NCBI GenBank assembly: GCA_022866015.1
Contig: JALHTX010000015.1
Location: forward strand, 1-12,865
Direction of reading: 5' to 3'
DNA: 12,865 nucleotides
DNA from: Thermoplasmatota archaeon
GTDB taxonomy: Archaea > Thermoplasmatota > E2 > DHVEG-1
Part shown: piece after piece, positions 7,158 through 12,865 of the stretch
Numbering within the stretch: position 1 is the first letter of the stretch
Layout of the letters: each line of letters begins with the position of its first letter
Notes under the pieces: model-generated
What the model was told of the DNA's origin: nothing
What the model saw: the letters and a program-made list of their open reading frames with translations, nothing else
Database searches by the model: none
Program-made: the position numbers and the translations under genes

Positions 7158-7955
7158 GTGATGATAAATATTATCCATATTGCAATAGAAAATATCTTAA
7201 AATACCAAATTAATATCCTTTTTGGGGTTTATATTTATAACAAAAAAAGGAAAATAGATATTATTAATACTAATTTAAGAAAAAAAGAGAATAATATAAT
7301 TGAAATTCTTTTTAAAAAAGCAGAAGGCTTTATCGATTCTGGAAAAACATATAATTATATTTATTCTGATATTGATAAGAAACCATTATTTAAAAGTATA
7401 GTTAAAGATTTCCATAAAAATTATGTTTCCAAATATAAAAAAAGTAAAGGAGTAGTTCTTATTTTGGGTTCTAATCCTTCTAAAAATACTGATGGTGCAA
7501 TATTAAGAAAAACAATAAGAGAAAAATTAGAAAAACATCTCAAAAAAAAATATAAAGAGTCTAAAATTGAAATTTGCTTTCCTGAAGATGCAGAAGATAA
7601 ACCTGATGAAGTTGATATTGATACAGTAAAATTTTTGATGTTAGATACTCGAACCAAACTTATACTTGGAATTTGGTCTGAAGATGCTATTGGGATAATT
7701 CCCGAGGTTCATTGTATAGCTGAAAATAAAAATACTTGTTTAAAGACTAAGATATTTATTGAAGAAAAATTATGGAATAAACATCCTTATATTGTAAGTC
7801 AAAACAAATTAAATATTATACATCAAGTATTTAATGGTGTTTATCCAGTAAATTTAACTGATAAAATAAACATATCAAAAAAAGTAATACAAATTTTTGA
7901 TGGATATTATAAATGGGCTGTAGATCATGATGATGAATGGATTGGAGATATTTAG
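7158..7955 (+). CDS. Hypothetical protein with possible TIR/SLOG/deoxyribosyltransferase-like Rossmann domain
   Basis: A 265-residue protein with no family I can name. Residues 1-85 are helical and rich in Lys and Ile. From about 97 the pattern looks Rossmann-like: a hydrophobic strand ending in a glycine loop (VVLILGS, 99-105), a helix with R117 (ILRKTIREKLEKHL), FPED (141-144), a further strand (KLILGIWSE, 167-175), then IIPEVHCIA (180-188), where E183 sits as the catalytic Glu does in nucleoside deoxyribosyltransferase, TIR and SLOG-like folds. That resemblance is inference only; no search was run. It could process or sense a nucleotide, as many defence effectors do. The start is GTG 7158 or ATG 7161, with GGGGG at 7142-7146 rather far upstream. 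It ends in TAG, followed 13 codons later by TAA. Confidence 0.7.
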   Translation: MMINIIHIAIENILKYQINILFGVYIYNKKRKIDIINTNLRKKENNIIEILFKKAEGFIDSGKTYNYIYSDIDKKPLFKSIVKDFHKNYVSKYKKSKGVVLILGSNPSKNTDGAILRKTIREKLEKHLKKKYKESKIEICFPEDAEDKPDEVDIDTVKFLMLDTRTKLILGIWSEDAIGIIPEVHCIAENKNTCLKTKIFIEEKLWNKHPYIVSQNKLNIIHQVFNGVYPVNLTDKINISKKVIQIFDGYYKWAVDHDDEWIGDI

Positions 7956-7965
7956 AAATTTACAA

Positions 7966-8000
7966 TTAGTCAAATCTTTTTGACTAAAAATCGATTTTTT
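7966..8000 (+). terminator. Hairpin plus T-run terminator
   Basis: TTAGTCAAA (7966-7974) and TTTGACTAA (7979-7987) form a perfect 9-bp stem with a TCTT loop, followed by a T-run at 7995-8000. It begins 11 bases after the preceding gene's stop, the position expected of an intrinsic-type terminator. Confidence 0.65.
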
Positions 8001-8018
8001 CCGTAAAGTTTAATAATA

Positions 8019-8052
8019 TAGAATACAATAGGATTATACAATATATATTCTA
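8019..8052. promoter_or_regulatory. Inverted half-sites TAGAATA/TATTCTA around a TATA-like region
   Basis: TAGAATA (8019-8025) and TATTCTA (8046-8052) are inverted copies flanking an AT-rich TATA-like stretch (ATTATACAATATATATT, 8033-8049) about 70 bases before the regulator gene at 8120. This is where an autoregulating repressor would bind. Similar half-sites lie upstream of 7158 (7102-7108) and of the lipoprotein gene (near 11987). In such AT-rich DNA, chance is a real alternative. Confidence 0.35.
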
Positions 8053-8119
8053 ACTGATAATAATAAATGACAAATATAAATATTTAAAATATTAAAAAAA
8101 TTGATTAAGATGGATTGAG

Positions 8120-8722
8120 ATGAAAAAAAGTAAAAAAGAAAAGATTGATAAAGAAATTTTATCATTATCAAAAATAATAAATGCTCTAAATAATAAAAAT
8201 AGACTTACCCTTTTAGGTCTTCTTTATATTGATAATATGAAAAGTTTTACAGATATAGCAAATGAAATTAAAATTGAGTCAAATAAATTATCATATCATC
8301 TTAATGTTCTAATTAATTCTAAATTAGTTTTTAAGAAAAATGATGAATATATTCTTACTAATGATGGTGAAAAAATATTAATGGATATCGGATTTGTTGA
8401 AGAAATCAAGGAGCTTATTGAACCTAAACAAAAAGAAAAGCAATTAGTTGAAAATAAAATAACTTATCAAGATGCATCTTCATCAGATTTAATAATAAGA
8501 AAGTTGGAACGAATGCAAGAACGAGCTAAATCTATTAATGATTATTCTCCTCAATTAAACCAATTTGTAGATTATTTTGCATTTACTACAGAAAAAGAAA
8601 TTCAGGATTATATGGGATATTTAAAAAATAAAACTTTTGTTGACCCTGAAATTTATAAAAGTTTAAAATTGTTTTCCATAAAAATAAATGACGAAATTTA
8701 CTTAAAAAATCCTAAAAAATAA
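8120..8722 (+). CDS. ArsR-like winged-helix regulator
   Basis: A 200-residue protein. Residues 13-90 are an ArsR-type winged helix: LSKIINALNNKNRLTLLGLL (16-35), SFTDIANEI (42-50), a recognition helix SNKLSYHLNVL (54-64), and a wing ending DEYILTNDGEKIL (75-87). Residues 95-200 are charged and mostly helical, with no metal-binding cysteines, so it is unlikely to be a metal sensor. The C-terminal part may dimerise or sense something unknown. It sits between two unrecognised cargo genes, so it probably controls them and perhaps itself through the inverted half-sites upstream. The start ATG has only a weak GGATTGAG upstream. Confidence 0.8.
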   Translation: MKKSKKEKIDKEILSLSKIINALNNKNRLTLLGLLYIDNMKSFTDIANEIKIESNKLSYHLNVLINSKLVFKKNDEYILTNDGEKILMDIGFVEEIKELIEPKQKEKQLVENKITYQDASSSDLIIRKLERMQERAKSINDYSPQLNQFVDYFAFTTEKEIQDYMGYLKNKTFVDPEIYKSLKLFSIKINDEIYLKNPKK

Positions 8723-8753
8723 ATTCTCTTATAAAATTCTGAGGCAGTTATTT

Positions 8754-9362
8754 ATGAAAAATAAAAATATTAAAAAAGATAAAACAGAAGAATTGGATAA
8801 TCTAAAAAAATTATCTGAAAAAGATATGGCATTTATAACAAGGTTGTTTTCTGAATATATTAGTAATAAAAATATATCAGAAATAGATGTTCAAAGATTA
8901 TCAATTGCGATGCGTATTAAATATCCGCATATTTATTCTAAAATTATATCGATTGCAAGAAATATTTTTGAACAAGATATAGAAGAAATTAAGAATAATA
9001 AAGAGCTATATGAATTTTTTCAAGAGCTTAAATCTTTATATGGACTAAAACTAACTGAAAGTTTAATTGTTGATAGATGGCCGAAAGGATTAAAACTAAT
9101 TGAAGGTCATACTACAATTGAACTTGATGATAAAAAATCCATTAATTACATTACAATATATAGAAATGATGATAAAATATTAACACTTTATCAACCATTT
9201 CCAGTTAGTATACAATTATTTGAAGGGATTTTTTCAATTATTAATGGAAGTTTAAAAGAAATGTCTGATTTAAAAATTCCAATAAAAATTTCAAAAGTGA
9301 AAATAGAGCAGATTAAAAAAAATATATCTGAATTTAATAAATATATTAAACAAATAAAATAG
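8754..9362 (+). CDS. Hypothetical cargo protein
   Basis: A 202-residue lysine- and isoleucine-rich protein of unknown family. Residues 1-105 appear wholly helical with many charged residues. Residues 110-150 look beta-rich (KGLKLIEGHTTIELDD, NYITIYR, KILTLYQ). The tail from 180 is a charged helix. There is no signal peptide, transmembrane segment or recognisable catalytic motif. It starts 31 bases after the regulator gene with GAGG nearby, so the two are probably cotranscribed. It ends in TAG, with a TAA eight codons later. It could be a DNA-binding partner or the second half of a two-gene system with the regulator, but no function can be assigned. Confidence 0.7.
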   Translation: MKNKNIKKDKTEELDNLKKLSEKDMAFITRLFSEYISNKNISEIDVQRLSIAMRIKYPHIYSKIISIARNIFEQDIEEIKNNKELYEFFQELKSLYGLKLTESLIVDRWPKGLKLIEGHTTIELDDKKSINYITIYRNDDKILTLYQPFPVSIQLFEGIFSIINGSLKEMSDLKIPIKISKVKIEQIKKNISEFNKYIKQIK

Positions 9363-9739
9363 CATTTTTGTAATACCAATAAGCAGTAAAAACAAATCTG
9401 TTTAGGAATCAATTAAACCTTTTTCGGAAAACTCAGAAAACCACTTTGTTAAAGGGTTTTCGCAATGGGTGTAATTGGTTCTCTTGGGTTTTCGTATAAG
9501 GGTATTTGAGAAAACTCAATTATCGAACGGTATTCATTAATGACATACCGTATCCTGATAAAAGTAAGAATCCTTACTTAAGGCGTAAGGAGAAAGTGGC
9601 TCACGTAAGCGAGCAAACAAACAGACTAATGATAAATCTCTAGTGTGTTCATCTCCAATGCTTTATGCAATTTATTGGGGTTTGTTTTCACCAACCCTAG
9701 TTTACGGGTTGGCATCAGCTTTCCCCTTATAAGATACGT
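9363..9739. other. 377-base gene-free region packed with hairpins: candidate origin, attachment site or structured RNA
   Basis: No plausible gene lies here, and both neighbours end toward it. By eye it holds: GAAAACC/GGTTTTC (9436-9442, 9455-9461) continuing into CTTT/AAAG, an 11-bp stem; TTGAG-AAAA-CTCAA (9506-9519); ACGGTAT/ATACCGT (9527-9533, 9545-9551) enclosing TCATT/AATGA, almost a full palindrome; AAGTAAG-AATC-CTTACTT (9562-9579), which competes with CCTTAC/GTAAGG (9572-9577, 9585-9590); GCTC/GAGC (9599-9614); and CCAACCC/GGGTTGG (9691-9697, 9706-9712). GGGTTTTCG is repeated at 9454 and 9486, AAAACTCA at 9428 and 9511, and GTAAG recurs at 9564, 9585 and 9605. It is less AT-rich than its surroundings. 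It could be the rolling-circle origin, a recombinase site, a structured RNA or a decayed IS200/IS605 end. Confidence 0.6.
9691..9712. repeat. Perfect 7-bp hairpin beside the integrase stop
   Basis: CCAACCC (9691-9697) and GGGTTGG (9706-9712) flank an 8-base loop, 28 bases beyond the integrase stop. It could terminate the integrase transcript or be a recombinase or IS-end hairpin. Confidence 0.6.
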
Positions 9740-11323
9740 TTAATTCTTTTTTCTCGGGGTATTTTTAATTTGTTTAGATGATTTTATTTTTTTAATATTA
9801 TCTTTAGTATTAATTCCTGTTTCAATAATTTTATTTACAATATCAGGATTTAATTTATCTTCAGTTTTAGGTAATTTATTTACATCTTGTAAAACTTGAG
9901 GAGCCACTTTTCTAAAAACATCTTTAATATTCTCTATTTGTTCTGGTGTTGCGTCTTTTCCCTTAGACAATTTATATAAAACGGGAGCAAGAGATTCAAT
10001 AAAATCTATTTGATTTTTTGTAGTTTTTGTTTCAGGATTAAGATTTATATTTAGATTTTTTTCTATCTGTACAAATCTGTTTTCATATTCTTCTTTAAGT
10101 TTCCTTATTTCATCGTGGTCTTTTTTCATGTCTTCTGCAAATCGTCTTGCATGTTCCAGTCTTGAAGTTGCTTCTGTAAGTTTTTCTTGTATTTCTTGGT
10201 TTTCTATCTCGGTTCTTTGAGTTAATTTTTTATGTTCTATTTCAAGTGTTTCATAATTTTTTTGTTTAGTAGATTCTGCATGGATTATTTTTCTTAGTTC
10301 TTCATAACTTGATAAATCATATTGTATTCTTCTTGTTGGTAGTTGTGCTACATCCCACCCAAAAAAAGTAGCCATTTGTGAATCAGAGTATAATAGTCCG
10401 CCATCTTTTGTTCTTTTTCCAAACATGATTGAAGCTCTTGTTGCTCTGAAGTTTTGTGGGGAAAGTTGTTTGATTCTTTCTTCGCTGAATTTGGCTTTTC
10501 TAAGGTCAGTTTCAAGTTTTGAATTTATCGCACTTGGTCGTCTAAATGGTTTACCATAATTTTTATTTGATTCTGAAAACCATAATGGATTATTTTTATT
10601 AGTTTTATTTCGATGATTTCTTAACCAATATAATATGTGAGTTGGTGTTTCACAAAAAGCTATGGTTCTAGGAATTGTTTTAGATTCGTGTATTGTCATT
10701 TCGTATCCTGTTTCTATTTCTGTGAAATCTTGAATTCTTTGACATAATTCGTTATATTCTTTAGTTGAGTCATTTACTATGTCTTTTTCTTTCCCAATGG
10801 GTTCACCGTTTCTAAAACCACATAGGTAATACATTTCCCACATGGCTTTGCTTTGGATACTTATAGGACTGTTTATTAGCTGTTCATATTCTTCTCTTGT
10901 TATAAATTGTTTCTTTTTTTCCTCCTGTGTCATTGATTTTCTTTTCTTTGATTTAGCCTGATGAATAAACCATTTCATTGTTTTATATCGTTCTCGTCTT
11001 TCAAGTTCAAAAGCATATTGATAAAAATTGTTAAGGTGTGTTGCATATCTATCTTTACTTGATATTTCAGGGATTTCTTTTTCGTTGCTAAAAAATTCTT
11101 GTAGTTCTTGTTTCGATAGTTCTTTTATGTTTTTTGGATAGAAATATTTACATATTTTTCTAACACTGTTTATTTCTAATTTAATTGTTCCAATGCTTTT
11201 ATTATCTAATGGTATCAGTTCTTGTGAATAATCAATGAGTAACTTTTTATTTTCTTCTGTTATTTTATCCCATAATATTGGGTTTTTAATCCATTCTTCA
11301 ATAAATTCTCTTTTAGATGTCAT
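9740..11323 (-). CDS. Tyrosine recombinase (integrase) with C-terminal coiled coil
   Basis: A 527-residue phage-type integrase. Residues about 1-125 are the SAM-like core-binding domain. The catalytic domain runs about 140-350, with box I arginine R171 (CGFRNGEP), lysine K215 (HESKTIPR), box II Q290-N-F-R293 (QNFRAT), W323 in FFGWD, and nucleophile Y335 (RIQYDL). The usual box II histidine is glutamine here, though the second arginine and tyrosine are kept. Residues about 350-425 are a charged heptad-like coiled coil. A lysine-rich tail (to 527) follows, making the protein longer than most integrases. It should integrate and excise the element. Its gene is continuous, so it is not split by integration as in SSV-type archaeal elements. 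A TATA-like stretch near 11358-11364 may give a short leader. No ribosome site is visible. Confidence 0.88.
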   Translation of the reverse strand: MTSKREFIEEWIKNPILWDKITEENKKLLIDYSQELIPLDNKSIGTIKLEINSVRKICKYFYPKNIKELSKQELQEFFSNEKEIPEISSKDRYATHLNNFYQYAFELERRERYKTMKWFIHQAKSKKRKSMTQEEKKKQFITREEYEQLINSPISIQSKAMWEMYYLCGFRNGEPIGKEKDIVNDSTKEYNELCQRIQDFTEIETGYEMTIHESKTIPRTIAFCETPTHILYWLRNHRNKTNKNNPLWFSESNKNYGKPFRRPSAINSKLETDLRKAKFSEERIKQLSPQNFRATRASIMFGKRTKDGGLLYSDSQMATFFGWDVAQLPTRRIQYDLSSYEELRKIIHAESTKQKNYETLEIEHKKLTQRTEIENQEIQEKLTEATSRLEHARRFAEDMKKDHDEIRKLKEEYENRFVQIEKNLNINLNPETKTTKNQIDFIESLAPVLYKLSKGKDATPEQIENIKDVFRKVAPQVLQDVNKLPKTEDKLNPDIVNKIIETGINTKDNIKKIKSSKQIKNTPRKKN

Positions 11324-11423
11324 TTTTTATCAGAATGGAATACATTTATTGCCTATTATACTTTCCGATAAACCGAAAAGTAGGTTTCATTTTTTTCTAT
11401 AAACTCCTATAATTAAATAGATT

Positions 11424-11648
11424 TTAGCTTAATATTTCTGCTATTTTTTTACCTTTATCAGTTAAAATATATCTATTTTGTTTTTTTTCAACAAGTTTAT
11501 GCTTTTCTAAGTCATCTATTATCTTTTTTGCAATACTTAGTACAATTCTATGTTTTTTAGCAATAAATTCAATGTTTGTTTGTCCTGAGTATAATGCTTC
11601 AAATATCAATTTTCGATATTTATTTGCTAGAATATAACCTTCATCCAT
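11424..11648 (-). CDS. Small winged-helix DNA-binding protein
   Basis: A 74-residue product that is essentially one winged-helix domain: a helix with YRKLIFEALYSG (11-22), NIEFIAKKHRIVLSIAKKIIDDL (25-47) as the helix-turn-helix, and a wing ending NRYILTDKGKKIAEIL. The opening MDEGYILANKYRK is familiar from short archaeal regulators. The target is unknown. It lies about 100 bases upstream of the integrase on the same strand, so it could regulate the integrase or be a host gene marking the right flank. Translation starts at ATG 11646-11648 with no strong ribosome site. Confidence 0.75.
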   Translation of the reverse strand: MDEGYILANKYRKLIFEALYSGQTNIEFIAKKHRIVLSIAKKIIDDLEKHKLVEKKQNRYILTDKGKKIAEILS

Positions 11649-12034
11649 GATTTTATCAACATCTTAATTTACTAACAGGGTTAAATGCCTATTAGACCAT
11701 CGAATTGGATAATAACAATACGCATAAATAATTTATTCAACAACAAAATAACAACTCTCGGGTAATAAAATATCTCCCATTATTTAGTATTATGAGTTAT
11801 TGATAACAATTTTATTTTGGGTAGGTTTAAAACAGGCTATATAACTTAAAAGTAATATTTCCAATCTATTATTTATAAATCTAATATTCATATACATTTA
11901 AATAGTATTAAAATTTAGTTGAATAACGATTTTAAAAAAATAGGTAAAGGTTCGTAAGATATATATAAATAAGAATATGTAGATTAATAGAATATTTGTT
12001 CTATATAACCAAAAGCTAGTAAAAAGGTAGTGAG
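11649..12034. other. 386-base AT-rich intergenic region
   Basis: I see no convincing gene. It holds a short inverted repeat GTTAT-TG-ATAAC (11796-11807), a distant inverted pair AATAAAAT/ATTTTATT (about 11764 and 11810), and TATA-like boxes at about 11838 and 11958-11968. The region separates two divergent genes and probably carries promoters for both. Confidence 0.5.
11958..12004 (+). promoter_or_regulatory. Putative lipoprotein promoter with inverted repeat at the start site
   Basis: A TATA-like stretch (GATATATATAAAT, about 11958-11970) precedes ATAGAA (11987-11992) and TTCTAT (11999-12004), an inverted repeat with a 6-base spacer. It sits where transcription would start, so it could be an operator. 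The half-site ATAGAATA also occurs before the gene at 8120. Confidence 0.4.
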
Positions 12035-12607
12035 ATGAAAGAATTTTATTCCAGAGGCATGAAATTCCCTAAAAAAGTAGACTTTCATATAAAAAAAATT
12101 GTTGTTTTAATAGTATTTCTTATTTTAATTGTTGTTTTATTTAGTGGATGTAACTAGAATATTAGAAAAGATAATAATGATGAAGAAGAAATTAAATCCG
12201 AAGAAAAAGTAGAAATCCTAAATTATACAGTTACTACCCAATGGTCTACTGGATGTCATTGTGATAGTACTAACGAACTTCATGTTGAACCAGGTTTTTA
12301 TCATACAGTATATATTGGATATGGAGCTTTTTATAATATTGATGGAGAAGTATTGAATATTGCTGGAGAAAAAATAGAAAAAGTTATTATAAGTGCTAGA
12401 TTTTATAATGAAAATGGCACAGAATTATTCAATACAGATCAATTGAATGATAGTATCACAATTTATAATTTGTCAGAAGGAGAATCTAAAAATTTTACTA
12501 TGCAAGTTTTACCATGGCAATATTCTAATTATATTGGCATAGTATTATCTGAAGAAACATATAAAATTTTTTATTCTACTGAATCACTTGAGTTCTACTT
12601 CACTTAA
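12035..12607 (+). pseudogene. Lipoprotein gene with one in-frame TAG at codon 41
   Basis: From ATG 12035 (AGGT ribosome site at about 12026) the frame runs 190 codons to TAA 12605-12607, broken only by TAG at 12155-12157. Residues 20-36 are a hydrophobic signal segment, and LFSGC (35-39) is a classic lipobox with C39 as the lipidated residue. N40 and then the TAG follow. After the TAG comes an acidic linker, then a compact beta-rich domain (about 60-190) with GCHCD (near 75) and VIISARFYNENGTELF, like small FxLYD-type extracellular domains. The downstream half has no ATG in frame, so it cannot easily be a separate gene. Either this is a fresh nonsense mutation, or the TAG is read as pyrrolysine or suppressed. 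Confidence 0.7.
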
Positions 12608-12627
12608 TTAATTTTATTAGAATAAAT

Positions 12628-12664
12628 AACTGTTTTTTTACAATAAATTAGTAAAAAAATAGTT
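12628..12664 (+). terminator. Long hairpin with internal T-run after the lipoprotein gene
   Basis: AACTGTTTTTTTAC (12628-12641) pairs with GTAAAAAAATAGTT (12651-12664) as a 14-bp stem with one G-T pair and a 9-base loop, starting 21 bases after the stop. The T7 tract (12633-12639) would itself favour archaeal termination. Confidence 0.55.
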
Positions 12665-12689
12665 CTTGATGGTTAGAAAAAAAATGACA

Positions 12690-12720
12690 TCCTCCCAAAG
12701 TAAATCCATCTAAAGATGGG
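12690..12720. repeat. CCATC-TAAA-GATGG hairpin resembling an IS200/IS605 terminal hairpin
   Basis: CCATC and GATGG with a TAAA loop (about 12707-12720), read on the minus strand as CCCCATCTTTAGATGG followed by GGGAGGATGTCA, look like the subterminal hairpins found at the right ends of TnpB-carrying IS200/IS605 elements. The assignment rests on remembered appearance. Confidence 0.4.
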
Positions 12721-12747
12721 GGTATCCCATACTTCAACTTCTTTTAA

Positions 12748-12860
12748 TGTAACATGAAGGAACGCAAACCACTCTGCTTAAAACATATCGACCCCTTCAG
12801 ATAGGTGGGTCGAGTAGTATTAAGCGATGGGTTTGCTCAAAACTTGTCCTTCATGTTACA
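12748..12860. ncRNA. Four nested helices: candidate structured RNA or TnpB guide-RNA scaffold
   Basis: Four inverted repeats are nested in order: TGTAACATGAAGGA (12748-12761) with TCCTTCATGTTACA (12847-12860), 14 bp and perfect; GCAAACC (12764-12770) with GGTTTGC (12830-12836); GCTTAA (12776-12781) with TTAAGC (12820-12825); and TCGACCC (12788-12794) with GGGTCGA (12807-12813). Together they fold most of 113 bases into one long interrupted hairpin, with stops in every frame I checked on the minus strand. The region is less AT-rich than its surroundings. It may be the omega-RNA or end of an IS605 element lying to the right, a short MITE with 14-bp ends, or another noncoding RNA. The strand is undetermined. 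Confidence 0.6.
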
Positions 12861-12865
12861 CAAAT

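Larger units (their letters stand above)
5464..11323. mobile_element. Integrated rolling-circle plasmid- or virus-like element
   Basis: A rolling-circle HUH initiator at the left and a tyrosine recombinase at the right bracket several small unrecognised genes and a hairpin-rich gene-free region. The content differs from the flanking housekeeping genes. Within it the rep cluster (5494-7040) is T/G-rich on the coding strand, while 7158-9362 is extremely A-rich, which suggests a mosaic. The exact ends are not visible: I found no convincing direct repeat between 5400-5493 and 11324-11760 and no tRNA gene nearby. The limits given are therefore the outermost genes and the rep promoter, not true attachment sites. 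The small winged-helix gene at 11424-11648 could also belong to it. Confidence 0.7.

Noticed and set aside
7421..7657. Minus-strand open frame opposite the 265-residue cargo gene
   Set aside because: It is a shadow of the plus-strand gene with an unremarkable product and no promoter.
9191..9412. Minus-strand open frame overlapping the 202-residue gene and the hairpin region
   Set aside because: Phe/Cys/Ile-rich low-complexity product, mostly antisense to a better-supported gene.
5425..11670. TCTTAATTT shared by 5425-5433 and 11662-11670 as possible attachment repeat
   Set aside because: Nine AT-rich bases are expected by chance in flanks of this length, and nothing around them is conserved.
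11685..11765. 26-codon open frame starting MPIRPSNW with AGGG upstream
   Set aside because: It is very short, with no homologous feel and no neighbouring operon. It is expected by chance in this DNA.
12353..12607. Separate small protein starting at TTG 12353
   Set aside because: It is in frame with the upstream lipoprotein reading, has no ribosome site, and would begin in the middle of a beta domain.
1..12865. CRISPR array or tRNA/rRNA gene
   Set aside because: No evenly spaced direct repeats of 24-40 bases, and no tRNA T-loop or rRNA signature seen on either strand.

Overview
The window is strongly AT-rich and looks archaeal. The support is a CTP-dependent riboflavin kinase fused to a winged-helix domain (the RbkR architecture, known only from archaea), TATA-box promoters, a leaderless start and several small winged-helix regulators. 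A euryarchaeal host, possibly a Thermoplasmatota lineage, is my best guess. It cannot be proved from these bases because there is no rRNA here.

Layout. (1) Bases 1-175 hold the C-terminal end of a transposase on the plus strand. (2) Bases 239-5399 are minus-strand host genes: a stand-alone response-regulator receiver, a DUF6485-like cysteine-rich protein, NAD-dependent DNA ligase LigA, a PolX DNA polymerase with a PHP domain, and RbkR. The last four are tightly spaced and read in the order rbkR-polX-ligA-DUF6485, probably one operon. It pairs gap filling (PolX) with nick sealing (LigA). (3) Bases about 5464-11323 look like a small integrated rolling-circle element. At its left end is a leaderless gene for an HUH replication initiator with a phiX174 gpA-like two-tyrosine motif. 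Three overlapping tiny genes follow, then an A-rich cargo module: a possible Rossmann-like (TIR/SLOG/deoxyribosyltransferase-type) protein, an ArsR-like regulator and an unknown protein. A 377-base gene-free region full of hairpins comes next, and last a minus-strand tyrosine recombinase with a long coiled coil. (4) Bases 11424-12607 hold a small winged-helix protein and a lipoprotein gene interrupted by one in-frame TAG directly after its lipobox. (5) Bases 12690-12865 hold a short terminal-type hairpin and a striking set of four nested helices, probably the end or guide-RNA region of an IS200/IS605 (TnpB) element that continues beyond the window, or another structured RNA.

How it fits together: the Rep and integrase are the replication and integration functions of a plasmid- or virus-like element lodged next to rbkR. 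The module between them is accessory cargo and the best place to look for a new system. The gene-free hairpin region (9363-9739) is the leading candidate for its origin, attachment site or a noncoding RNA. The in-frame TAG raises the possibility of pyrrolysine use, but a simple nonsense mutation explains it equally well.
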